From: Coenobita brevimanus
Lineage: Eukaryota; Arthropoda; Malacostraca; Decapoda; Coenobitidae
Assembly: GCA_032717465.1 (NCBI GenBank)
Contig: CM064632.1
Location: 28,045,480 to 28,109,479, forward strand
DNA length: 64,000 bases
Direction of reading: 5' to 3'
Of this stretch, positions 36,121 through 46,503 are shown piece after piece (the first letter of the stretch is position 1; the number at the start of each line of letters is the position of its first letter). The notes under the pieces were generated by a model. The model was not told the origin of the DNA, made no database searches, and was given only the letters and a program-made list of their open reading frames with translations. The translations under genes were made by a program, and so were the position numbers.

Positions 36121-36900
36121 ACAATCGTAAGCCAATTTCCCACTAAAAACGCTGGCTGTTAAGAATGGACAAGAGTGGAGCTCGGCAAAAAAAATTGAAA
36201 TTAATCATTACAATCACCAATATCACTAAAAACACTAATTCCGTTGAAAATATACAGGTTTTAGCATTAGGAAATATTATGCTCATCACACACACATTCC
36301 GATGATATTATGTTCAATGTATCAAAGCCGATTTGTAAAAGAAACTGACAGACATTCGAGACATCACAACTGTTTGCAACCATTCACTTGTGACAGGACC
36401 ACGGTTACAAGTAGACAGTGGAATATTGGCACCTTTTGGTCCCTGAGATAATACATTCAGAACTACGGTATATAAGCAGAACAAAAATCGCCGTCCAGTA
36501 GCAAGTATAAAATCTAAAACTTGGGGGTTCATCTCAACAATCAGGGGACGTATCATCAAAGATGTAGAAAGTCGTCAGGTGTTTGAATAAAAATCAAGAG
36601 GACGTAGGAACAGAGCCAAATGATCGAAATATTACTGGCGTCGCAGCTGCCAGGGTTGTATGCAGCTGGACAAAGACGTCGGGATTAACGTTTCCTGCAC
36701 AGGGACATCTTACCAAAGCAGAATAAAATAAAAAACGTACGGACTACCGGCTCTCCCTGCCTCCAACGTCTAAGGGTAGACCGCAGCGGCGCTAACAAGC
36801 GCTATTATGCAGGCTTCCCGTAAGGGGGCAATTTATCGCGACGGGCAATTAGGATGCTGGAACGGGAAGGCGCACCGCTATTTATGGCACGTCGAAAAGC
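36121..36900. other. No gene supported
   Basis: A minus-strand frame of 81 codons (36559-36314) has normal amino-acid composition but matches no family I recognise and lacks convincing splice sites. The rest is non-coding. Confidence 0.4.
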
Positions 36901-36902
36901 CT

Positions 36903-37478
36903 TGGGGTGTGGGTGTGGGGGAAGGTGTGGGTGTGGCGGGATGTGGCAGTGAGGGAAGGTATGGATGAGTGTGTGGAATGGTATGGGTTGCGTGAATAAT
37001 TAGGTGGGCGAGTGGGTGTGAGTAGGAGTGTATGACTACGTGGGTGGATGAGTAAGTGGGTGGATGAATGAGTGCGTGTGTGTCGATGGATTTGTGGGTG
37101 CGTGTGTTGATGTGCACGCGTTCATGGATATGTCAGTGCATCTGTGGGCGTGATGAGTTAGTTGGTGTGGATGTGTGGATGTGTATGCGGGCGGATGCTT
37201 GGTGTGTGGGTGTGTGAGTAGGCGGAAGGGGTGATGAGTGTGTGCGCGCGCGCGTGAGTGTGTGTGTGTGAGGGGGTGGAGTGTGTGTGCCTGTGAGCGA
37301 GGAGATGGATGAGTGTGTGAGGACATGGATGTGTGTGAGGCGGTGACTGAGAGTGTGCGCGTGTGTGTGAGTAGGTGGATGAGTGTGTGCACGCGCGTTT
37401 GACGAGGTGGATGAGTATCTGCACGCGCGTGTGAGGAGGTGGATGAGTGTGTGCGCATGTGTGTGAGGAAGTGGATGA

Positions 37479-37520
<42 letters not shown>

Positions 37521-37545
37521 ATGCGTGTGAGGGGATGGGAGTATG
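36903..37545. repeat. GT-rich minisatellite region with (GT)n
   Basis: Imperfect GTGGATGAGTGTGTGCGCG and GTGTGAGGAGGTGGATGAGT units over about 640 bp, with a pure (GT)n at 37476-37517. The His/Thr/Pro-rich minus-strand ORFs are translations of this repeat. Confidence 0.9.
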
Positions 37546-38364
37546 GCGTCTAAATGTTAGGCCTGGCGTTATTGAAACTGACTTGGAAGCAGTAACACAC
37601 TTTTATTAATACTAAACTAATATAATAACATAACTAAGGTCAATGCAGTTCTTATATCAGGGACGAGTAAAGGTCCATTGCATTTTTTCATAGTACACCG
37701 CTCCAGCCCGAAGATGTCTTTATAACAGTTATATCTGAACTATTCTACTCCCTTTATGAGAGATCGATTAATTAAAGAAAAAAAAATGGCGGCGCAACTT
37801 CCAGGATCATATGCCGCCGGCCGTTTATGAGAGATATTCAGACTGGAGGTCCCTTTTACACAATGAAATCCTCAGGAATTAGAAAGAATAAAATGGACGC
37901 TACATCCTCATAGCGAAATAGTTAATTGTTAAGATGACGTGAAGCCACTTTTTAGAGTGAATAAAACCGTTTGGGACAGCAGGTAGGAATGAGATTTGTC
38001 AAATTAGAGGGTAAAGGTACAGCAGTGGCCTACACAAAAGGCTTATATTACGAGAACAGTTGTCTGCCGCTTCGGAAAATCATAAGGTATTCACGAATGA
38101 ATTAAATCTCGAAGTGTTTTCAAACGCTTACCACATTATCAGCTTCAGTTATCGTTAAATAATTATGTATACTACGATGTGACCTGAGAAGGACACTGTG
38201 GAGGAATATTATTAACTGATTTGTAGGAGTGTCATGGCAGATGTAAACAACGCCATAACATTCTCGTACCAGACACGGCACTGCCTACGTCAATCGCGTT
38301 TTTGTATGTTCGGAATATGGGAGAGAGAAAAAAAAAAATTATCTAGATCTAATGACATTCTGAA
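37546..38364. other. No gene supported
   Basis: Contains GAATAAAACCGTTTGGGACA (about 37960), a diverged inverse of the CAGACGATTTT motif. Otherwise no recognised feature. Confidence 0.35.
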
Positions 38365-38690
38365 TTCATCCATCCATCCATCATCCAATCCTACGTTGCC
38401 CCATGAGGAGCGTGGAGCCCGGGGCTAGGCAAGTTGGTCCTGACATTTAAGATGAGAATGACTAGTCTTACTCATCTCTGAGTGGTATTACGTGAGCAAT
38501 AAACCCCAACCACCCCTTGGATATAAACCATCATCAGCTCAATCCGACTGGAGCACCTTAATTACCCACTAAACCACCAGGCGCCGAAATTTGGTCATAT
38601 GGTTACCACCCAGCTTAATAAATGGTTTCCTGGTGTATAGGAAACCATTTGGCTTGCCGCTCAGTGTAGAGTCGCCCACAGGCAGAAAGA
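38365..38690 (-). mobile_element. tRNA-like SINE (family B), copy 2
   Basis: Minus-strand order: a flank with the perfect hairpin ATGGTTTCCT/AGGAAACCAT (about 38651-38625); TGGTAACCATATGACCAA; A box TGGTGGTTTAGTGGGTAATT (about 38580); B-box-like GGATTGAGC (about 38549); a body with GAGTAAGACTAGTCATTCTC; and a (GATG)n tail (about 38388-38370). Homologous to 23945-24300. Confidence 0.65.
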
Positions 38691-38970
38691 TGAGGAAAGA
38701 ATGAAGGAAAGAAAGACAGAAAAGGGAGTGTAAAGTTACCTGCAGGCAGAAGGATGAGGAAAGAATGAAGGAAAGAAGGACAGAAGAGGATGGAAGGAAA
38801 GAAAGATGGAGGAGAGGAAAGGGCAGTCATCCGAGAGCAGCATAACATCGTCAGTGAATTCAAATGACCAAAATCCGCAAAAAAATGCAAATTTAATCAT
38901 TCCCTCGTTGCTATGAAACTGTAAAGACTACTTCATTTAATGCATATGTATGTAGGTATGTACACACGTT

Positions 38971-39362
38971 ATGTTACAGGGAATTTGTGTATCCAATGAT
39001 TTCAAGAAATCCCTAGTGAATTCGTGAAACGAATTTGAACTGGGATGGGCTAATTTAGGTTAGGTTAAATTAGGCTGTGGTTAGGTTAGGCTGGGATAAT
39101 CTAGGTGAAGACTAGGTTATGTTAGGCTAGGTTTGGCTGGATTGAGATGAATGCTAAGATAGGTTATGCGTTCATCCAAATTAATCTAACCTAACCTAAC
39201 CAACTTAACCTAACAACCTAAACTTAACCTTGATTATCCCAGCCTAACCTAGCCGCAGCCTAAATAAATCAAACCTAAGTTTGCCCATCCCAGCTCAAAC
39301 TCATTTCATGAATTCGTTATGGATTTCATTAAACCACTGGTTACACAAATTCCCTGTAACAT
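38971..39362. mobile_element. Foldback MITE with TTAGGT-rich arms
   Basis: A 392-bp palindromic element. ATGTTACAGGGAATTTGTGT at the left end has its reverse complement at the right end (39362), and similarity continues inward for about 180 bp. The arms contain TTAGGTTAGGTT-type repeats facing each other (39050-39100 and 39195-39230). No ORF. The motif equals the arthropod telomere repeat (TTAGG)n with an extra T, but the palindrome argues for a transposon rather than telomeric DNA. Confidence 0.7.
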
Positions 39363-39461
39363 ATACACATACTGTACACTACATACACTACGTATGTATG
39401 TATGTATGTACTGTATGTATATTCACATACACTATGTATGTATGCATATATACACATTAAA

Positions 39462-39463
<2 letters not shown>

Positions 39464-39512
<49 letters not shown>
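39464..39512. repeat. (GA)n microsatellite
   Basis: About 24 GA units. Confidence 0.97.
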
Positions 39513-39514
<2 letters not shown>

Positions 39515-39524
39515 CATTACTCTG

Positions 39525-39660
39525 ACAACAAACACGACAATGACGTACTCTTCAATTTCATTGCTATTTCCAGACGATTTTCCTCGGTTTAGGCGAGCCA
39601 CCTAGCAACGGAGAGGTTAATGAAGGCTATTTTCACCTACGGTTCGAAAGGCCTCAAATG
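39525..39660. repeat. Dispersed repeat, CAGACGATTTT family, copy
   Basis: TTTCCAGACGATTTTCCTCG (about 39569), followed by GGTTAATGAAGGCTATTTTC. The latter phrase recurs near 54596-54615. Confidence 0.5.
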
Positions 39661-40684
39661 AGCATAATAAAATAGTCTAATGATATATAAATGAAATGGA
39701 AAAGACGTCACCGCAGCAAATAAGTCAGATGTTCCACAAGACTCACCCCAAGATGGCCGGATCTTCTAATGCCTGCACTGGTAATCCCCGGCCATATCTT
39801 CTCCATATATAACTGATTCATCTCGTATGTCTGTAGTTACCCGCACCATCATAATAATCCTGGTAAGACCCTTTGGAGTCCAACTGGGTAATGTCCGGAT
39901 GAAACAGGAGGCATTCTGCGAATAGTCACATGCACACACACACACGCCATCACAGTTTCAACTCAAGTGACGCAGAACAATGGGAGGAGGAGAGAGCAAG
40001 GAATCATGGGTAATTAGATGATGGTTAAACATTACAACATTCTGTTATATTGCAGACCTGTGTGACGGCTCATTCTATTATTAACAATACAACAATACAA
40101 ACGACCTATGAAACAATCGTGGAAATTATGGTACAGTAAATGCTAGATAAATGCGAGCTGATCGGTGTGAAGTGGTGAGAGAGGGCTCGGAGATGACGAA
40201 AGGAAGAGATGAGGGAAGATTCGGAGGAGACGAAACGCAAGTTACCAGATTCAAGTTTCTAAACGTTATTCTCGACTACAAAAGTTATGGGAAGTTCATT
40301 CACTAGCGGCAAAAAAATACTATAAAGAATCGATGACGTGTACATTAATTTTGGAATTATAGGTCAAGCAAGCTAACTGAGGAGAGCTGAGACTTTAAGC
40401 TGTCTCGCTAAGGCGAGGTGGCAGGATGTAGGAAATCAACTGAATTTAAACTTTGACATTCCTGTGCAACAATATGGCTACACAAAGGATCATGATATCA
40501 TACACAGCAGCAACATTACACATACAACCTACCAAGTGTGTCTTTGCCGTGGAAATGTGTGATGATGAAGAAATAAATGGAAAATATAACGTTGTGACTA
40601 AGAAGATTCGGTGCTTCGGATCCACCAATCACAACACTCTCTGGCCCAGTCATCACCAGCCCACAACCACCGACATTTGCCTTC
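39661..40684. other. No gene supported
   Basis: A plus-strand frame of 98 codons (40453-40749) starts in non-repetitive DNA but runs into the (CT)n tract. No domain is recognised. A donor-like TTGGG/GTGAGT occurs on the minus strand near 39745, without a clear exon. Confidence 0.35.
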
Positions 40685-40685
40685 A

Positions 40686-40725
<40 letters not shown>

Positions 40726-40736
40726 TCTCTCTCTCA
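40685..40736. repeat. (CT)n microsatellite
   Basis: About 25 CT units with one CCC interruption. A short second tract lies at 40815-40830. Confidence 0.95.
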
Positions 40737-40829
40737 GAAGGCAAAATAGTGACAGGCTACGTTCTGTACGAAAGATGTCAACAGATAACTGCTACAATTT
40801 AATAAAAAAAAATTCTCTCTCTCTCTCTC

Positions 40830-41810
40830 TTACGGGACACACAAATTTTTCAATACTTTATCATCGTACGGAAATACTCAGGCCTTTCCATCCAGTGGCG
40901 TATTTTTAAGTTTATTTTCCTGCCACCAAACCATTACATTAAAGTAAGGGGAGATTTTTCCACCTCGAAGGAATAAATATTGTCTTCATTAACCCCTTAA
41001 ACTACCTGTATACAAAAAATCGTTGTTGAAAACTGTTTGGAGGAAGAGAGAATTAAAAACAATAAATAAATAAAGTAAAATCGTTGAATAAACCTGAAAA
41101 GTTAGCATGAAGAATGAAAACAAGTCACCGGATTGAAAGCGTTAAGCACAACAATTAATTTCAGAATATTGTAGTATCCAGTTAGTAACATATCTAACCC
41201 CTTCAACAAGAGATCCTGGAACTAAATGCAACAGTCTGATTTTAACAATTAAAAAAAAATGTATTCAAACGCTTTCTCCACAAGGTAAATACATATGACT
41301 GGCAGAGCTATGAACAAAGAAGTAATTGTTATCGTTTATGCCAAAAACTGAATAAAATAACCTACAGCACGCAAAAATATAGAAAATAACCAGTTCAAAA
41401 AATCAAAATCTATTAATTTTGTGGTAGAGATTAAAATGAAAAATGTTTTGTTTTTCCAAAACCTAATTATAACTGGTGTTAGGAAGAATTAATAAATGTA
41501 GGATGAATTCATTTGACAAATATGTACGTTTCCAAAATCTATAAATAATAATCTGACAGTGGCACGAATCAAAAAGAATAATAAAGTTACTCCAATGAAG
41601 GGTTAATGACGACTTTAACCCCGTTAATGCGAAAGGTGTTGCCAAGGTAGATATAACCGTCTGACTGGAACGCCAATGACATGCACAGGAGATCACAGTA
41701 TTATGTGTGTTAATGGAGACCGTCCAGCTACTTCACTGCCAGAGGTGTGTCCTAAGCATAATAAGATCGTTTAGAAGTAGCAAGATCCCCTAGGACTGTT
41801 ATTCTCCCCA
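40830..41810. other. AT-rich, no gene seen
   Basis: AT-rich unique-looking DNA, no domain-bearing ORF. Confidence 0.4.
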
Positions 41811-41814
41811 ACAC

Positions 41815-42310
41815 TCTCTTCTTTCCTCCCTCATCCCCCTCTACTACCCTCCCCACACCTCTCTACCAGTACTTCCCTCCCCACACCTCTGTACCAGCAT
41901 CTCCCTCCCCATTATTCTCCCCTCCACGCACCCCAATCCCTCTACTTCTCTACCTCCTTTCTTTTCCATATCCCTATGTACTCCCCTCCTCACCTCCTCT
42001 CTCCTCCTCCTCACTCCCCTCTCCTCTCTTCTCCTTTCTTCCACCCACCCCGACCCCTCTTTACTTCTCTCCCTCCCCTCTTCCTCCCCTTTACCCACTT
42101 TGCCCTCCCTACTTCTCTCCCCCATCCTCCCCCCTCCCGCATCCATCCTCACCCCTCTTTGACTTCGTCTTTCCAACCCTTCTTCCCCTCCCCCTCCTCT
42201 CCTCCTTCCCCGCTTCCCTCACCTCCCTTCTCTTCCTCCTCCCCGTCCCATCCTCATTCCCATCCACCACCCCCCATCTTTATTTCTCTCTCTCAACCAC
42301 ACCCATCCAG
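41815..42310. repeat. Polypyrimidine block
   Basis: C/T-rich plus strand with partial repeats such as CCCTCCCCACACCTCTRTAC. ORFs are low complexity. Confidence 0.8.
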
Positions 42311-42576
42311 TCCTCCCACCCACGAACGTAATCTAAACTCTTTTCACCTTAACTTGGCCAAGAATTTCATCCTTTTGTATGTTATTTCACGTACCAGTGG
42401 CTTAGATAATGCTACCGCTCTACGTTCTTTCCATGGCAACACGTGATTACTATCGCATTCTGGCGTTAATCTATTGTTAAAATTCAGCATTCGACGAGGA
42501 GAGAGAATTTTATACCAAGTCAAATTAAAAAGAGTGTAGTGGTAAACTTCGGGCGTACACAAAACCTACACCCTCT

Positions 42577-42580
<4 letters not shown>

Positions 42581-42615
<35 letters not shown>
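42581..42615. repeat. (CA)n microsatellite
   Basis: About 17 CA units. Confidence 0.95.
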
Positions 42616-42617
<2 letters not shown>

Positions 42618-42759
42618 TTGGTCCATAAATGGAAGGACACACAGCTTCTGCTCCAGTTGTATGGAATTACGTTCATGCCTTCTGCAAGTTCCGACGACGG
42701 CTTCTCACACGATTTATTTTTAATTTTATATGTAATCTAGTGCTGGAGAAAGCCTTCAC

Positions 42760-42905
42760 GTGGTGACACAGATATAACCGGAAGGCCACGCAGTCTGGTT
42801 ATACACAGGTTCCTCAGTTCCCTCCCTATCCTCTGAAAGGAAGTAGGTGGTGCAGGAGATGGGCATCCTCAGCCTGCAGTCCACCGGGCTCACGTCCAGA
42901 TCAGC
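42760..42905 (-). other. Candidate host exon (unassigned)
   Basis: On the minus strand a textbook acceptor (pyrimidine-rich tract then TTGCCTCAG) ends at 42906. From 42905 one frame stays open for 48 codons, reading ADLDVSPVDCRLRMPIS... to ...TAWPSGYICVTT. It reaches a GT dinucleotide at 42759 (CACCAC/GTGAAG); an alternative GT lies at 42778. The other two frames have stops. No family is recognised, and it does not match the glutamate receptor region expected next to the exon at 51275. It may be non-coding. Confidence 0.22.
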
Positions 42906-43104
42906 CTGAGGCAACAGTAACAACAATATACAGAACTGGAGGAATTAGGAAGGAACTGGAGAGAGTGGAAGAGAAAGGGACGGCGTGGGAGAGGAAGAGA
43001 AAGGGACGGCGTGGGAGAGGAAGACAGCCACGGCATGTGAGTGGATGTGGGAGTGTAATCAAGAAAATGGTGACACTTAATATTTAATGAACTTATTGAA
43101 TATT

Positions 43105-43110
<6 letters not shown>

Positions 43111-43155
<45 letters not shown>
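43111..43155. repeat. (GA)n microsatellite
   Basis: About 22 GA units. Confidence 0.97.
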
Positions 43156-43157
<2 letters not shown>

Positions 43158-43239
43158 GGTGGAGGAAGAAAAGGAGTAAGATACATGAAGGGTGAGAGAA
43201 AAGCAGAATGAAGAGATGATAAAGGGAATACATGAAAAA

Positions 43240-43520
43240 CAAATGTGAATAAAAAAAGAGGAAGACAGTTGTTCGAAAAAGAAAAAAAAAACAAGAAAAA
43301 TGGGGAAGAATGGAAGAAAAAAACAATGAAGAGAAGGATCAGTAAAAAAGAGATAAAAAAGTGGCTGCATAAAAGTATTGCAATATATCGTTGTGAGGAA
43401 AAAAAGGGAAGGGAGGGTGAGGAGGAGGGAGGGGGAGACGGAGGAAGAGGGAAGACGGAGGGAGGGAGGAGGGGAGGGAGGAGGAAGGGGGAGGTAAGGA
43501 GGGTAGAAGGAGGGGGGAAC
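43240..43520. repeat. Purine-rich block
   Basis: A- then G-rich stretch (GAAAAAAG words, then GGAGGGAGG words). Confidence 0.8.
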
Positions 43521-43588
43521 TGGTATTGTCCTTTGCCCTGGGTTAATATTTTTCCCTCGGACTCTAGTTGGAGGGGAGCGTATGACTT

Positions 43589-43591
<3 letters not shown>

Positions 43592-43632
<41 letters not shown>
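43592..43632. repeat. (CT)n microsatellite
   Basis: About 20 CT units. Confidence 0.97.
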
Positions 43633-43635
<3 letters not shown>

Positions 43636-43689
43636 ACAATACTGCTTCAGACACAAATACCCGCTTCTAGTCACTATGCGATCCATTTC

Positions 43690-43694
<5 letters not shown>

Positions 43695-43747
<53 letters not shown>
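43695..43747. repeat. (AT)n microsatellite, left flank of mariner-like element
   Basis: About 26 AT units ending at the CAGGGTGTAAC terminus. The right flank continues at 45375-45443. Confidence 0.97.
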
Positions 43748-43750
<3 letters not shown>

Positions 43751-44337
43751 GGTGTAACGCGACGTATGACAAAAACTTACACCAATGATCTATCATGTAA
43801 TTCTGAGTCTATTTTCTTCTATAAACATATGTTTTCTGCGACCCCAGTTCAGTACCCAGCATTCGGCTGTTTTGTGTAAAAGCTCGTCTCTTGCATGTGC
43901 CATTGAGTGATTGGGTGAGAGCTTCGCAGGGCGACGGGAGACGAGTATTATTAGCTTGTACTATACATGAAAATCCCATATCCTATCAGTACACACGAGT
44001 TTTAAGAAGAAATTTTACTTAGTCTATTGATTCTTCAACATCGAGTCATGCATTCATGCATTTATTTTACACAGATCGACTGCAATTAAGGATTAATTTC
44101 AAATTTTATGGCTTGCAAGGGTGTAGGGATGGAGGGAGGAGAGGTGGTGTGTTTTTGCCAGTTTTGTAATATTTGCTTTGTAGGATGTTGCTACCAGCAT
44201 TATCATAACACCCACAGCTTATTCAGTGAAAGAACATTACCGTACTGAGTAACTAGCGTCACTTTAAATCAGGAGTAATATTAGTATTCAATACAATTTC
44301 TCTGCTGCAAGTAAACGTGGGACCATTTTTTTCATAT
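43748..44337 (+). repeat. Mariner-like element, left terminal inverted repeat
   Basis: About 590 bp pairing with the right arm. Matching landmarks are ACCCCAGTTCAGTACCCAGC, GAGAGCTTCGCAGGGCGAC and GTTGCTACCAGCATTATCAT. Confidence 0.8.
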
Positions 44338-44799
44338 GGTGACGTGAGAACAGTGACACAGGATTGCCAATGTAACGACTATGCAGCTAGGCCTGTTTTT
44401 TTGCTTCTACTTGCGGCACTAACATCTGGCAACATGATATCTAGCTACATTCTGGATATTTTTGCCATTTTTAGGTGATATTCTAGAGATTTTATCGTAT
44501 TTTCTAGCGATGTTTTGCAGCGTTTATTATCTAGCGACATTTTAGCAAGTTTTCAGGACTAAACTAGTTAGACTGACGATAAGGACTTGGCAACTCTGCG
44601 TCCACTGTCATTTGAACGGGAACATTTGCAGGGGAGGATGCACTTCGAATACTGTTCTCCGCGTTCTGTTGTTCACCGGGTTCAGCTTCACATGTTCATG
44701 AAACGGCATGCCACGTACCGTACAGCAATGAAGAATATGCAGATATCGTGTATTTTTTTACGGATTCTGCGATGATGTGCTGCAGAGAGGAACACAGGT

Positions 44800-45371
44800 G
44801 GAGATACCCAATGGCGCCACGTTTACTTGCAGCAGAAAAATTGTAATTAATAAAATTCTTCCTGACTTAAAGTGAGGCTAATCTCCCTTTAGAATAACGT
44901 TTTTTCATTGAATGAGCTGTGGGTGTTATGATAATGCTGGTAGCAACATCCTACAAACCAAATATTACATAACTGGTAACAACACACCATCCTGTCCTCT
45001 CTCCCTACCTACTCCCTTCCAAGCCATGAAATTTGAATTTAATCCTTAATTACAGTCGATTTGTGCAAAATAATTGCATGAATGCATGACTTGATGTTAA
45101 AGAATCAATAGACTAAGTAAAGTTTCTTAAAACTCGTGTGTACTGATAGGATATGGGATTTTTATGTATAGTACGGTATAAGCTAATAATACTCGTCTCC
45201 AGTCGCCCTGCGAAGCTCTCACCCAATGCAAGAGACAAGCTTTTACACAAAACAGCCGAATGCTGGGTACTGAACTGGGGTCGCAGAGAGCATATGTTTA
45301 TAGAAGGAAATATACTCAGAATTACATGATAGATTATTGGTGTAAGTTTTTGTCATACGTCGCGTTACACC

Positions 45372-45374
<3 letters not shown>
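44800..45374 (-). repeat. Mariner-like element, right terminal inverted repeat
   Basis: Inverse of the left arm. Differs mainly by small indels (for example, a loss near the ATTGAGTGATTGGG segment) and scattered transitions. Confidence 0.8.

Positions 45375-45443
<69 letters not shown>
45375..45443. repeat. (TA)n microsatellite, right flank of mariner-like element
   Basis: About 34 TA units. Confidence 0.97.
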
Positions 45444-45447
<4 letters not shown>

Positions 45448-45524
45448 TGTATATTTCTGGAGTGCCTCGGGGTCAATGGCAGAGCATCACTTGGGACGCG
45501 AGTGGAGCGGGATGGGAGAGGGAG

Positions 45525-46115
45525 GCTTAGAGGTGCTGGAGATGAGAGAGAAACAAAATAAATAAAAACAGCGCGAATGAACGGGAGAAAAATACAGGAA
45601 ACGAGAGGAAGAAAGAAAAGATAAAGAAAGTGAGTTATAAGGCGTTAAAAAGAAAAAAAAAGGAATGAAAGGAGAAAAATATAGGTATGAATGGAATGAA
45701 AATAAAAAAATGGAAAAATCGAGGAAGTAAGAAAAAGAGAACAGAATAAACAGAGAGGAAAGTGAGGTTTGGAGGTGATGGAGATGAGGCAGGAGATAGG
45801 GAGAGAGAAAGGAAGGAGGAAGGAAATGAGAAAGGGGAAGGAAAGAAAAAGAAAGAAGAAAAGGAGGACGAGGAAGGAATGAATAGGAAGGAAGAGCAGG
45901 AGGAAGATAGGTGTGACACTATACGAAGAAAATGAATTATGTGAGAAGGGACAAAATTAAGGGGGAAAAGGTAGGGTAGGGAAAAGGAGGAATGGGAAAA
46001 GATATAATGAGAGAGGAAAGATGATAGAAAAGGAGACTAGCGCTCTGAGAGGCGGGATTAGTGGATGGAGAGAGAGAGAGAAGGTGGGGAGGAGATTTTG
46101 TGAGACTGTACTTTT
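45525..46115. repeat. Purine-rich region
   Basis: GAAAGA-rich plus strand. The minus-strand Ser/Phe-rich ORF is low complexity. Confidence 0.7.
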
Positions 46116-46503
46116 ATAAAAGGGTGCATGATCAGACAGATGACTGACTCGAATTAGACAGGTTGGATATTAGTGATGGAAACTGTTCAGGTGACTGGGA
46201 TTAGTGACCATCATGTATGTCTGAAAACTGGTTTGGTGGAGGGAATGGTATATGGCTGAAGTGAAGGCATACTGCACTTGGTGACTTGAGTTTAGGTAAA
46301 GTGAACCTCGTGAGCAAAGTTAAGAGAGATTTAATGAATAGAATTCACCTTGGCGGTAGGGGGGTTTTTCAAGAATACTCCCCCAGTATCCCTGCTTGTC
46401 GTAAAAGGCGACTAAAAGGGTTGGCGGAGGGTTAGTGCCCCTCCCCGGAAAACAACTAACTAAAAAAAACAACAACAAGCCTCGGACAAGGACTGACCAA
46501 ACG

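Larger units (their letters stand above)
43748..45374. mobile_element. Mariner-like element with very long TIRs
   Basis: A 1627-bp element flanked by TA and by (AT)n on both sides. Left arm 43748 to about 44337 and right arm about 44800-45374 are inverted copies, roughly 85-90% identical by eye. They start with CAGGGTGTAACGCGACGTAT and end in its complement. A unique centre of about 460 bp separates them. TA target and CAGGGTG ends suggest the Tc1/mariner superfamily. The centre contains a minus-like decayed coding trace on the plus strand near 44715-44770 (SNEEYADIV), reminiscent of the DUF4817-type helix-turn-helix start of some mariner-associated proteins. No transposase DDE domain is seen. 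Confidence 0.75.

Noticed and set aside
36314..36559. 81-codon minus-strand frame with balanced composition
   Set aside because: No recognised family, no clear splice sites; kept only as a remark in the gap entry.
39050..39230. TTAGG repeats as an interstitial telomere
   Set aside because: The repeats lie in the two arms of a palindromic element and face each other, which fits a transposon better.
40453..40749. 98-codon plus-strand frame
   Set aside because: No recognised domain, and its C-terminus is a (CT)n translation. It could be chance.
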